In this document: positions 37,317 through 48,500 of the stretch, piece after piece
Layout: each line of letters opens with the position of its first letter
Numbering within the stretch: the first letter of the stretch is position 1
DNA from: Manihot esculenta
Lineage: Eukaryota > Streptophyta > Magnoliopsida > Malpighiales > Euphorbiaceae
Length of the DNA stretch: 64,000 nucleotides
Assembly (NCBI RefSeq): GCF_001659605.2
Contig: NC_035174.2
Location: forward strand, 28,013,529-28,077,528
Direction of reading: 5' to 3'
Position numbers and translations under genes: made by a program
The notes under the pieces: model-generated
The model's database searches: none
What the model was told of the DNA's origin: nothing
What the model saw: only the letters and a program-made list of their open reading frames with translations

Positions 37317-38679
37317 TGATTAGTCCAAATTTAGACCAATTTATCATGTTGTTATTAATATTAATTTACACTTTTTCTGTCTAATTCTATGGTTTTGGTC
37401 TTATTTTACAGAAAACGGTGTAAAGAGGTAATTTGATAAAAATGCTTTTAAAACTGCCTAAAAGAGGATAAAGGAGAACAAGCATGGTTTGGCTAAGTCA
37501 AGTTGCAGCTGAATTGAAGATAAATAAGGAAAGTACAGTCAGCAGAGTAATTTGAAATTCAAATTTCAAATCTTTATGAAGTTTTTCCCTTATTGAGGAA
37601 GCCAAATCTCAAAAAGATGCACTTGCCTCCCAAGAATTCAAAATTCAAAATTCAAAGGAGAACATTCAAAATTCAGCATTCAAAATTCAAAATTCAAAAG
37701 AAGGCTCCACCTCATCAAGGAAATCTAGGGCAATATTTTCAACTATAAAAGGCCACATAAGGAGCCGCACTCCCTTCTTCTCTCCCATTCGGATTACAAG
37801 CCGTCCCTTCACTCCAAGCCGCCAGCCACTCCTTCTTCTTCTCTTTCTTTTATTTTGTGTTTTGTTTCAACCATGAGTGGCTGAAACCTCTTTTTCTAGT
37901 TGAAGATTAGGTGAAACTTTAGTTGTTTTATGGATTGGGAGATCTGGACATATATTGTTTATCTTTTGTTTATCAATATTTATGCAATTTCATGCTTAAT
38001 TCCATTGTTGCTTTGTTTAGATCAATAGGGCCCATTGATTCTTGATTGCAAAGTGATAATTTGTTAGTTTGGATAGTTTTAAGTCCGTAATTGCTTGAAT
38101 TATTCAAATACAAGTAACTCTTGGTGTAAAAACTAAAGAAATTGCATGATCTAGCAATATCACCATACGTTTGGGTAGCTAGAATTAGGTCTTTCTATTT
38201 CTTAATGCAATTGACAGTTGTTAGATGCCAAAGGCCCAAGGACGTTCCTTGGCAACTTGTTGATTAGTAATTAATTAGAGAACGTTCCCTAATTGATTTA
38301 TGCTTAAGGAGGGATATGGTGGTGAGAAGCGTCTTCCACCTCCATAACTAATTTAGTGAATCAAATAAAGGAATCTTTGTGCCAATGATCAATCCCAACA
38401 ACTGAAGTGGATCGAATTCTTCAACTAGAGCTTTTCTCATATTTAAATCTTCTTTCCTTTAATTATTTGCTTTACTTTGTTGCTTTTATTTCTAGTTCAA
38501 TTCATCAATCTCAAAACCCTCCTTTTATTTTACTTTCAGTTTGTTTACTTGGTCTTGATAAGGAAAATAAGTAAGTATCAATTCCTTGTGGATTCGATCA
38601 TTTTACCACTATCTACAGTTGTAAAATTGTTGATAACCAAAAAGGTTATTTTTTACCGGTTTCGACAACCGCACAGTCA
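37317..38679 (+). mobile_element. Solo LTR D with 5-bp target duplication
   Basis: This 1,363-bp block begins tgattagtcc and ends cgcacagtca. It is flanked by gactc on both sides (37,312-37,316 and 38,680-38,684). A TATA-like 'tataaaagg' at about 37,744 gives plus orientation. The end region (ttccttgtggattcgatcat) resembles the 3' end of plant Ty3-type LTRs. A short-period AAAATTC repeat array lies at 37,632-37,702. It belongs to a different family from B and C. There is no internal region, so it is a solo LTR. Confidence 0.88.
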
Positions 38680-39559
38680 GACTCAAATGAGGGACCAAAC
38701 ATAACCTTTACAAGACTCTAAACAACTTCCCAAGAACCCCCTAAAACATACCAAAACATACATATAAAGCAAACAGTGGAAGGCTGGGCAGGAGACTTTC
38801 GGCAGCAGATTCGACGGCCAAAGGCCCCTCACAGATCCAAAAGTCAGTGACTTTCGGGGCAGGTTCGGCGGTCTAAACCCTTCACAGATCCAAAAATCAA
38901 CAACTTTCGGAGGCAGGTTAGGCAGCCAAAAGGCTGCCTCTACCTGCAGGTTCGGCGGCCGAACCTGGGTCCTCCAGTTTAGGCAGAACCCGATTCTGCC
39001 CTAGACATACAGCCACCAAAAGCTTCGTTTCTCACCCACACAGCTAAAAAATCAACTATACATACTCAACATGCATAAGGGACATCTAAGACTTGTCTAA
39101 TCTCCATCATACAACACAAAAGGAAACATTTATCATCAAAACTAATACAAACCCTAAAACTTTAGGTAAGCCCCTTTAAAACTTTCAGTAATAGAAGAAA
39201 AGCAAAGATTTGAACTTACCTCTTGGAGACGCAAAGGTGACAACAACCCAACTTGGAGATGAGGGAAAACGATTTCCGGAGGTCTCTAAGGTTTAAAACT
39301 CTAGATTTGGACTCAAATCTTCAAAAACAAGGGAAAGCTCATGAATTCTTGGAGAAATTTGAAGAAATCTCAGCAAGAACATCAATGGAAGGGTACGAAC
39401 TTACCTCTACCCGAAAATGGAGAAAAAACTCACTCATTTTCGGGCTGAAGGCCTTTTATAGGTAGCTGGAGAAATCACCTTCGGTGGCCGAACCTGAAGG
39501 TTCAGCGACCGAACCTAGAGATTTCTTTAAAATTTTTTTCTTTCTTTTAACACAAAACC

Positions 39560-39655
39560 ACTCACATAATATTTCTTGCAAGATTAACCAATTACAACAT
39601 AGCTCGATTTCAACCATACCATCAACTTTATTTCAGTAATATGAAATACGGTTCA
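39560..39655 (+). mobile_element. 3' end of element A's right LTR
   Basis: About 75 bases from 'cttgcaagattaaccaatta' to 'cggttca' match the end of the left LTR at 34,543-34,617. The two copies differ at many positions, which points to an old insertion. With the left LTR it brackets the whole nest. Confidence 0.6.
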
Positions 39656-41514
39656 TTTGCATTTAATTATTATGATTTTTGAAAGTTTATGAATTCATTA
39701 GGATAAAATTTTACTTTAGGTATTTAATGAACTAATATAAAATAGTACAGTAGTATAAATATATTAATCATAATAGCATTTCTCCTTTTTAAGCACAGCC
39801 ACATAGTCTTCATTGACCTTTTAAACACAAATCATTAGGAGCGTGTAGTTCTGTTCCAATTTGGGATGTTACTTAGAAATAATAAATCAAACTGAAAATT
39901 CGGTAAATTTTGCTTCAATTTTTCAATTTTTTAATTTCCATTCGGTATGATTCTTCAATTTTGTTTCGGTTTATTCCGGTTCTGCTTTCAATTCTTATTC
40001 TTAAAACAAATTTATGTAATTTTTTTTATGAAAATTACAATTTAAGTTTTAAAGTTATATATATATATAAAATTTACTATAAACATAATAAAATAAAGTA
40101 GAAAAGGTAAAAAAAAATATATTGTAATTTCTTTATTTTACTTCAAAATTTGTAGCTTGTCTTAATAGTTGGTGATATCATGCCATTAATAAAAATTAAT
40201 AATTTCTAGATGCAATCAAAAAATATTGATATAATAAATAAAATAATTAATATTCTTTTCTGAAATTTTTAAAAGATAAAATATAAAAAAATATTTATAA
40301 TTTCATTGATTTATGATTCAATTTATAATAAGATAGTATATTGAAATATAATTTTTATATGAGCATTTTCCGACCGCATTTGCAACTGTAATTACTAATG
40401 GTGCAACTGATAGGAAGTTAAGAATAAAATTGAAATAAAATTAACAATCTATTACACTCATAGATTTAATCTAATACTAAGTATATCTAAGTAAATCTGA
40501 GAGATCTCAAATTTTACTTTTTTTAATCCTTAATTTTTATTTAACAAAATTAATGATTATTATTTTTTATTTTATAAATAATTTACTTTATAAAAATTTA
40601 TTAAATCTATTTTTAATATCTACTACAATATTTTTACATTTTTTTTTTCTGAACTTATAAATATCTTTCTTAATAAAGATCTGAGTTATGCCGTAAAAAA
40701 AAAAAGCATGCCGATAAGTTTTAATTGGTAGAGAAAATCAACAATTTAAAATATATTAATTTCAGAAGAGTCGAATGGTTGGCATAATATTTTGGATGTA
40801 TATAACTATTTTTCAAATATATATATAACACTACTGCAAAGATAGTACAATCATGAATAAAATAAAAAATAGATATTATCATAAATAATAAAATAAAATA
40901 ATTACTATTTAATTTTTATAATATCAAAAAAAATTTTAATTAATTTTTTAATTTTAAAAAATATATTAAAATATCATCAATATTTTAAAAAATTTATTAA
41001 TTAATTTTTTCGTTAATTTTATTATTAAATATTTTATTATTTAATTTTTATATTTTTTAAAAATTTTATTAATTAATTTTTAAATTTTAAAAAATTTATT
41101 AATTAATTTTTCAGTATCATAATCATTTTAAATTTTTTTATAATATTTAATGATTAAAATTAATAAAACAACTAATTATTATATTTTTAAAATATTAAAA
41201 ATATTTTAATATATTTTTTAAAATTAAAATACTAATAATAATTTATTTCAAAAAAAAAATTATATCTTATTGTAGACCAATGATGTTGACGGTGAATAAA
41301 ATAATAATTTAATAATGAAAAAAAAATTTATAAATAATAATAATCTCATTTCATAATTTTTATTCATTTTATTTTTTTACACATATTAAAAAATATAATT
41401 TTTTTTATTAATTTTTCAATTATATTCATTTTCCATATATTAAGTTTTTTATTAAATACATAAAAATATTTTAAAAAATTTTTTAAAAATAAAATAAAAT
41501 AAAATTATTATAAT
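39656..41514. other. AT-rich repeat-dense spacer
   Basis: No gene is visible. At 39,840-39,990 are 'attcggtatgattcttc' and 'ttcggtttattccggttctg' phrases like the other 'cggtt' MITE blocks. At 40,900-41,260 is a clear copy of the 'tactatttaatttttataat' family with loosely inverted arms. At 41,345-41,510 is a Stowaway-like half-element (catttcataatttttattca). Confidence 0.5.
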
Positions 41515-42050
41515 AATTAATTTATATATTTTTATTAATTCTTTCATTTCATTTCATCTATTTTTTTATTCATTTATCTAGTTTAGAAATTAAATATTTT
41601 TAATCAATACATTTAAAAATAGAGAAATTACAATTACAACGTTAAGGTTATCTTATCTTTGGTGAAAAGAATATCATCATATTTGTTCAATGTTTTTTAT
41701 TATTTTAAAATTATTAAATTTTATTAAATACTTAGAAATATTTTTAAAAACAAAATAAAATTATAATAGTCAATTTATATATTTTTATAATTTTATTTTA
41801 TTTTTAAAAATATTTCTAAGTATTTAATAAATAATAATTTTAAAATAATAAAAAAATAACAAAAATAATGATATCCTTTCCACCGAAGATAAATAACTCT
41901 AACAGGTAATAGTAATTTTTCTATTTTAAAATATATTAATTAAAAATATTTAATTTCTAAACTAGATAAATGAATAAAAGAATTTCTAAACTAGATAAAT
42001 GAATAAAAGAATTGATGAAATAAAATAAAATAATTAATAAAATAAAAATT
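41515..42050. repeat. Foldback (long inverted repeat) element
   Basis: Two arms of about 230-260 bases are nearly complementary. 'tttatctagtttagaaatta' in the left arm (about 41,574) pairs with 'taatttctaaactagataaa' in the right (about 41,951). 'tctttggtgaaaagaatatc' (about 41,656) pairs with 'gatatcctttccaccgaaga' (about 41,870). The centre is closed by 'ttagaaatatttttaaaa' and 'ttttaaaaatatttctaa'. The right arm carries an exact 29-bp tandem duplication (41,952-41,980 and 41,981-42,009). The structure is that of a foldback or MITE element; it has no coding capacity. Confidence 0.75.
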
Positions 42051-43060
42051 AAATACACACAGTTAATACAACATCGAGATTAGAAGTCATTCAATACAAC
42101 TTGCATATTAATCACTAGCATAAAACACCTGCATAAAATTCAATATAATTATTGACTACTATAACGTAGGACCGATGATATTGAAACATTTGTTCGAGAT
42201 CAAAGTTGTCTCAATCTATTAAAATATTCTGGATAATAATTAGTAAGTTCCAATCTCCATGTTCGGATAATCCCTAGTACTGATTTTCAGATAAATTTAT
42301 AATTTGTCAAAAAAATTACAATTTACTTTAAATATTATTAGGCAGTTAGTTTTTTAATTTTAAAAAATATTTTAAAATAATTGTAATATTTTAAAAAAAT
42401 TATTCATTAATTTTTTTATTAATTACAATAGTTAATTGTTTTATTATTTAATTTTTAAAACTTAAAAAAAACATTAACTGATAGCATTTTATCATTTTTT
42501 TTATAATATTTAATATTTAAAATTAACAAAACGATTAATTAATAAATTTTTAAAGAATATTAAAACTATTTTAATTTAAAAAATTAATTAAAAAATTTTT
42601 TATAAAATAAAAATTAAATAGTAAATTGTTTTAAAAAATATTTTCAAATAAAATATTTTACTATAGCTAATTATATTTTTATTTTTATAAAAAATAAATT
42701 TATTTTTTATTATAAATTAATATAAATTTAATTATTATATATCTTAAGTTGATTCAAAAAAAAAATTATTATATATCTTAATTTAAATAAATTTTCATAG
42801 TAGATATTTAATCCAATAGATTTATTCTTATAGAGTAACTGCACTCTTTTTATAAAAAAGAAAAAGAAGAAAAAAAAAAAAGAGTACTCTTATGCCCAAT
42901 TTGCATTTCTATATCAAACATTGAAAACAAAACTCTAATAATTCAAACCTTAGAAAACATAAAATTATCCGAATATTAGATTATCAGAACATGGTCCAAA
43001 ATTTACACATCAAATCAAATTCCAAAATCGAGAAAAGTACCAGATGGAAACCGAAGAAAA
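42051..43060. other. AT-rich spacer downstream of the EF-hand gene
   Basis: The spacer contains another copy of the recurrent 'attaaaatattttt / aattaattaataaattttt' inverted family at about 42,330-42,640. The last 100 or so bases are the probable 3' UTR of the minus-strand EF-hand gene. I see no gene. Confidence 0.45.
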
Positions 43061-43579
43061 CTACGCGTCGTTTTGAACCCCATCAGCAGCTCGAGCAGTG
43101 GCGGTTTCATTGTTGATAGTAGTAGCCATCATCTTCTGAAACTCTTCAAAATTCACACATCCATCTCCATCAGAATCAACACTTCCGATCATCCTCTCGC
43201 AATCCTCCTTAGAACACTGCATCCCCAAGCGATTCAACACTTGGTGCAACTCAGCAGACGAGATCTGTCCATTTTTATTCTGGTCATACAGATCGAAAGC
43301 TTCTTTCAACTCAGAGTCAGCGGCGGCGCCGGAGGAGGAGCGGCAGAGCTGAGCGAACTCCTGGAGATTGATGAAACCATCCTTATCGGTGTCGACTTCG
43401 TCCATCACGCGTTCGAGCTCTACGGTGGTGTACGAAGAGCCCATGGATTTGAGAACATTGCCGAGCTCAGCAACGGAGATCTTGCCGTCTCCGTTGGAGT
43501 CGAACTGGTTGAAAACCTTATGGAGCTCGTCCATGTCTTGGAAGTACAGAGTGGAGGAGGAAGTGGGTTTGGAAGCCAT
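43061..43579 (-). CDS. CML27: Calmodulin-like EF-hand protein (CML27 type)
   Basis: Small calcium sensor of 172 residues with no intron. Four EF-hand loops are visible: DSNGDGKISVAE, DTDKDGFINLQE, DQNKNGQISSAE and DSDGDGCVNFEE. All keep Asp at position 1 and Glu at 12, so all four should bind calcium. The start chosen is the ATG giving MASKPTSSSTLYFQDMDEL. The frame stays open for 61 codons upstream, to an ATG at 43,762, but that stretch is not conserved-looking and reads like 5' UTR. The C-terminal tail after the last EF-hand (INNETATARAADGVQNDA) is polar. Family and layout match At1g18210 (CML27) and its duplicate (memory); CML26 or a close relative cannot be excluded. No myristoylation or prenylation signal is present. 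Confidence 0.95.
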   Translation of the reverse strand: MASKPTSSSTLYFQDMDELHKVFNQFDSNGDGKISVAELGNVLKSMGSSYTTVELERVMDEVDTDKDGFINLQEFAQLCRSSSGAAADSELKEAFDLYDQNKNGQISSAELHQVLNRLGMQCSKEDCERMIGSVDSDGDGCVNFEEFQKMMATTINNETATARAADGVQNDA

Positions 43580-45508
43580 TGTTGTTGGACCGGTGAGAAA
43601 TGAATGATTTGGGTTGAGAGAAAGAAGAGAGGAGGCGATAAAACCTGGCACGTGGTTGGACGCGTGTGGAGAATAGGAATATGAATATCGTGGTGTCGGG
43701 TGACGAGTTTTAAGGGAAATTCGATAAAAGGTCAAAAAACGGTGATCTTGTGTTCCGTGCATTCAAAAGTATTGCATACTTTGCTTTTAGAATAGACCCA
43801 AAGCTATTGAAAATAATCTAATTGAGTCTAATTTTTTTTATTAAATATACAAATTAGTCTCTCACTGAATTTTATTTAATAATTAAATTTAATATTTAAA
43901 AATAATATAATTAATTAATTTTTTTACTAAATATAAATAATAATTGTGTTGAGGTGTCGTTGTTGGCTAGTTAATTTGCAATGTGTTTTATGCGGTCTTA
44001 CTAAGGTGATATATATTATAATTTAAAAGAAAAAAAATATTGTTTATAATAATATAAAAAAATAAATTAATAATATAAATACACAAAATACATATACAAA
44101 AGTCATCTAATATAAATAAAAAATAAACTATAATTTTGAAATTCAAAAATTAAAAACAATAAAAACACCCACTTCAAATAAATAAGCAATTTATAATTTC
44201 TAACGTTATTTAAATACAAGCAATAAAACAATATAAATGTATAAAGTAATTAACCAAAATTGTTATAGAGAAAAAAAGTTGTCACATGTTTGGAAAAAGA
44301 GAAGAGAAAAAGAGAGAAAAGGACAAAAAAAAAAGCACTTCATCTGCACACAAGACCAAGAGGCTAGGGTGAGGCTCAAATGAGGAGGAGAAGAGAAAAG
44401 AAAAGTCATCTTCTATTACTAAAAAAAAAAACAAAAAAAATCATATTTCTCTCTTTTTTTTTCTCTTTCTTCTTCTTTCTTTCTCTTACATTTGAAAATC
44501 CTAAAAAAAAAAAGAAATCAATTACAGAGAAGAGGTGACACCCCATTTTGCCTGGGCTAGGCAAAGCAAGACAGTGGCGCCTCGCCTTGCTCAGCACCTT
44601 TTCTGTTGCTCAATAACATTGGTCTTATGTTCTATTTGATTGCTTTTTTTTTTAATAAATTTATTTATTAGAAAAAATTTAAAAAAAAAAAAAAAACAAC
44701 TTAACTAATTGGTTCACCGACCAATAACACTCCCCACTATCCTCAATCGAGAACTTAAAGCATTCTAAAACAGGACATAAAAAGCTAGGAGCTCCTTCCA
44801 AGTAATAAGACTATTAAAATCACGAGTTGACCCATATGATTTACGATTTTATGAGTTAAAACCACTAGTCACTAAAAACATATATAACATCGAAATCAAG
44901 AAAAATTGAGATAAACTCCAGATTTTAAATAGTAAAAATAAAATTAAAAAGTAACACCACGAGTTTACATATTTAAATTTTCAAATTTAAATGATATTTT
45001 TTAATTTATCAAATATTTATTTTAACATATACATTTTTCTTAACTTGTAAAATTTTAATTTTTAAATGAAATGAGAGTAAAACAACCTAACCTATCATAT
45101 TCCGACCAATCGTCCATCATCAATACAAGTTTTAGCATCTTATAATATTTAAAGTTTGTAATGACCTAACCGATTTAATTATAATTAATTGAAAATTTTA
45201 ATTATAAATGCAAATTAATACAACCATCCTTATAACAACTCCAGCCTAAAATTATAATGTTTATTATAATCAAAATATCAATTAGAGTCGCACGTGCAAG
45301 GCATGTGCTTGATTCTATAAAGTTTGGCTACATGTATTCCAAAGAAAAACAAGGACTGAACAACCAAAACAATTTCAAATTTAACTGAAAAGAAAATTGG
45401 AAAGCTCTATCATATTTCACACAATAGTAATAGCAGTTCAAATTACTTGAGAGCAACTTTTACCAAATTACAATCTCTGATAATGATAAAAATTAGCTAG
45501 AAATAGCA
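43580..45508. other. EF-hand gene upstream region and thymidylate kinase 3' flank
   Basis: The first 250 or so bases hold the 5' UTR and promoter of the EF-hand gene. The rest is AT-rich. A purine-rich stretch of A and GA runs covers about 44,250-44,510. A short GC-richer piece (ggtgacaccccattttgcct, about 44,535) follows, which looks like a repeat but has no recognisable structure. I see no gene. Confidence 0.45.
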
Positions 45509-48500
45509 TTACCAGAGATGAGAAAGGGGTCTCCCCTTTTTACATGCTGAAACATGATCCAACACAATCTCTTGGAGTTGTTTTTGAATCTCTTCCATGG
45601 GTTGGCACCCATCTATAATCTGCAATCAAATTAGGAACCAAATTTAGCTCTTAGAACAAATCATATATTACCAGCAATGGACTAGAGAATGACCAACCGG
45701 GCAATGGGCCGAGTAATTGGGAATTAACTGTATCTGCAAAAAGCTAGAAATTTCGAGGCCCTGTTTACTTGTGCAAAACAATTATCTGTTTCTCCCTTTC
45801 TATTTTCTAAGAAAACAAGTAGTTTTCATTGAAAATTTGAAATAAGAAAAGATAATGAAAATCACTTCGTCAATAATAGAAAATAGTACATGTAAACACT
45901 GAAACTTTGTTTTTCAATCTTCTAAGAAAAATGATTCTAGTCTTCCACAAGTGAACAGATCCCAACATTTCTAGCTAATGCTCATGCCATTTTGTCCGTT
46001 ACCAATGTACGTGATTTCTTTCAAATTTGAAAGTGAATGGGAAAGTTACATAATCCATCAAAATGAACAGAACTCAATGCAGAAATTACTTTCATATCAG
46101 TATCAACTATCATGTATCATTTAAACCAACATCAGATAATGCATAGAAATATAGAATGGAGTAGCATAGAAGACCAGAAGTGGAATTGTCTGCCAGCAGG
46201 ATTGGAGCCTAGGATAGCATCATAGCCAGGAGATCCTGCAAATTTCCACGTACAAAATTTATAATAGATAAAAGTATAAATGTACCTTCCAAGAGGGATC
46301 ACGGAGGGCCTGATAGCATTCAGCAACTTTCCTCTGGAATTCAAGTTTCTCATATCTTTCACCACCATATCCTCCTCTTTCTGCAGCTTTCTGATGAAGT
46401 CGAGTATAACATTGAAGTTTTAGACATTGCTCAGTCGAGAAGGATTAATGGAGAAAAACAACACTATCAGTGCTGAAACTTTCATCTTATTTGTTTCTGT
46501 CTGGTTAATTCTAATATTTTGTAATCAATTCCTCAAATGGATTAGCAATTTCTATTCAGTTGAGTTTGGCATAATTTCTTATACGAATGCTGCTATATTT
46601 GCTAGTGTGACAGTCCATGTGCATGCAAGTATCCTCGTTCCAACAATAAAATTGTCCACCACAATCCATATCAATACACTAACACAAGTGTCTACCTATT
46701 GCCGTGACTGCACCTAGTGGATTCAATATATTCACCTACTTTAATTATTCATTTCCTCTCCAGAGATGTTGTATATATGTCTGTACAAAGTAATCGAACA
46801 ACTGCAGAAACTACCAATGCAATTTTTGAAATATGACAATATAGATTATAAATGATATAAACAGTTCACCTCAGGTGGTATGTCAAGGTACAGTACAAGA
46901 TCTGGAGCCAGCAGTCCAATCTCGGGAGCCTCCAAAAAGAATACTCATTCACCAACAACCAAAGGAAATAAACATCATTTTCAAAAGATAAAATGGAAAA
47001 TATGCATTATGTTTCACCTTACACCATTCAAAATCAAGTCCTTTGGCAGATGAGAAAGCAACACCAGAATAAGAATATCGATCAACAACGAGAGTTGTTC
47101 CACTTTTCAGTTGAGTTTCCATCAATGAACTGCATAATCAATTTTCTTTTTTAAGTTTCCCACCATCCAACACAACAGCACAAGAAATTCAAATGCATCA
47201 AAAGTATGCAACAAATTTGATAAAAGGATAAATTACACTTTAATCTCTAAATTTTAACATAATTAATGGATCGATCTCTGTATTTTTAAAACCGAACACT
47301 TACATCCTTCTACAATCAGTCCGTCCAAATTAGAGGTTCTTCCATACATTTTTGCCATTAAAAAATGTGAATATGTCTTTATTATCCTTTTTAAATGGAT
47401 AAACTGCACTTTAATCCTTAAATTTAAGTATAATTAATGGAATTAATCCCTGTTTTTTTAAAATCGAACACTTCAATCCCTCAATAATTAGTCTATCCAA
47501 ACTCCAATCCTTTCATCCATTTCTTATAATTAAAAATGTGAAAATATTTTTTATTATCCCTTTTTTAAATTAAAAATGTTAAAGGGTTAGGGTTCCATCT
47601 ATTTTCCCCATCTATTAAAATTTAAATATTTTGAAAGAACACTTAAACCCCATTAACTTTTATCCAGTTTATCTCCATTCAACTAATTTCTAACGTTTTT
47701 TGTCATTCAATTTACATTCATTAAAATATTTCAGTACTTGATAATTTTAAAACTTTCAAAAAATGTTTACAACTTCAGCCATTTTTAAGTGGTATCAAGT
47801 AACTTTAAGTAAGTTGTAAACTTTACAAAAAGTATTTTATGAACAAATTATACTTTCAAAAGTTTGACCATCCACTAACTTTAAACTAATGTCTATACTG
47901 CACGAAAGAACTATAATTTTAGACGGATTGAATATAGAGGAATTTGACAATTCAGTTTTAAAAATATAAGGACTGATCCATTAATTACGCTAAAACTAAG
48001 AGACTAAAATGTAGTTTATGCAATATAAAATGTTTCACCTACATTGACAAGGGTTTAAGTATTTATGAGGGTATTTTAGGTATTTAAAGTATTTATTATC
48101 CCTTTGACCGGTTCACTAATAAAATTATGGATGAAATAACCTTCAATTTGGATAGATTAATTACAAAGGGATTTAAGTGTTCGATTTTAAAATTATAGAA
48201 ATTGATCCGTTAATTATATTAAAACTTAAGGACTAAAATGTAATTTACCTATGATAAAATCCAACATATTCAGAAAATGATGTTATAATCCATCACGGAA
48301 ACTTCAACTTGCTTGAAAACTTCAATGAAGTCAAATAGTTTCACCTCATACAGGAATATAGTTTTTTGAGTCTTTAGTTAAACCCAACTTGAGCATATGG
48401 TAATTAGTAACACTATCAACCTCCCACATTTGTGAAGCACACCTTTGTACATTAAATTATAACATACACTAAATATGCACATATAAAGACAAATTATTTT

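Larger units (their letters stand above)
35153..39550 (-). mobile_element. LTR of element B, host of two nested insertions
   Basis: A block starting tgtaacgacctgg is the same family as the intact solo LTR at 35,828. It reads on the minus strand: TATA-like 'ctataaaag' lies at about 39,454-39,461 (reverse strand), and the reversed end is ggtcgttaca. The block is split by element C (35,828-36,934) and element D (37,317-38,679). Without them about 1.9 kb remains. Its upstream end (right side here) is missing about 190 bases relative to C and gives way to the tail of element A's other LTR. It is therefore an old, truncated LTR. Confidence 0.65.

Noticed and set aside
43073..43607. A 176-codon and a 79-codon plus-strand frame opposite the EF-hand gene
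   Set aside because: Both are antisense shadows of the EF-hand coding sequence, whose four calcium loops are unmistakable.
43580..43762. N-terminal extension of the EF-hand protein from the ATG at 43,762
   Set aside because: The extension is not like any EF-hand family member and the conserved N-terminus starts at 43,579; it is more likely 5' leader.
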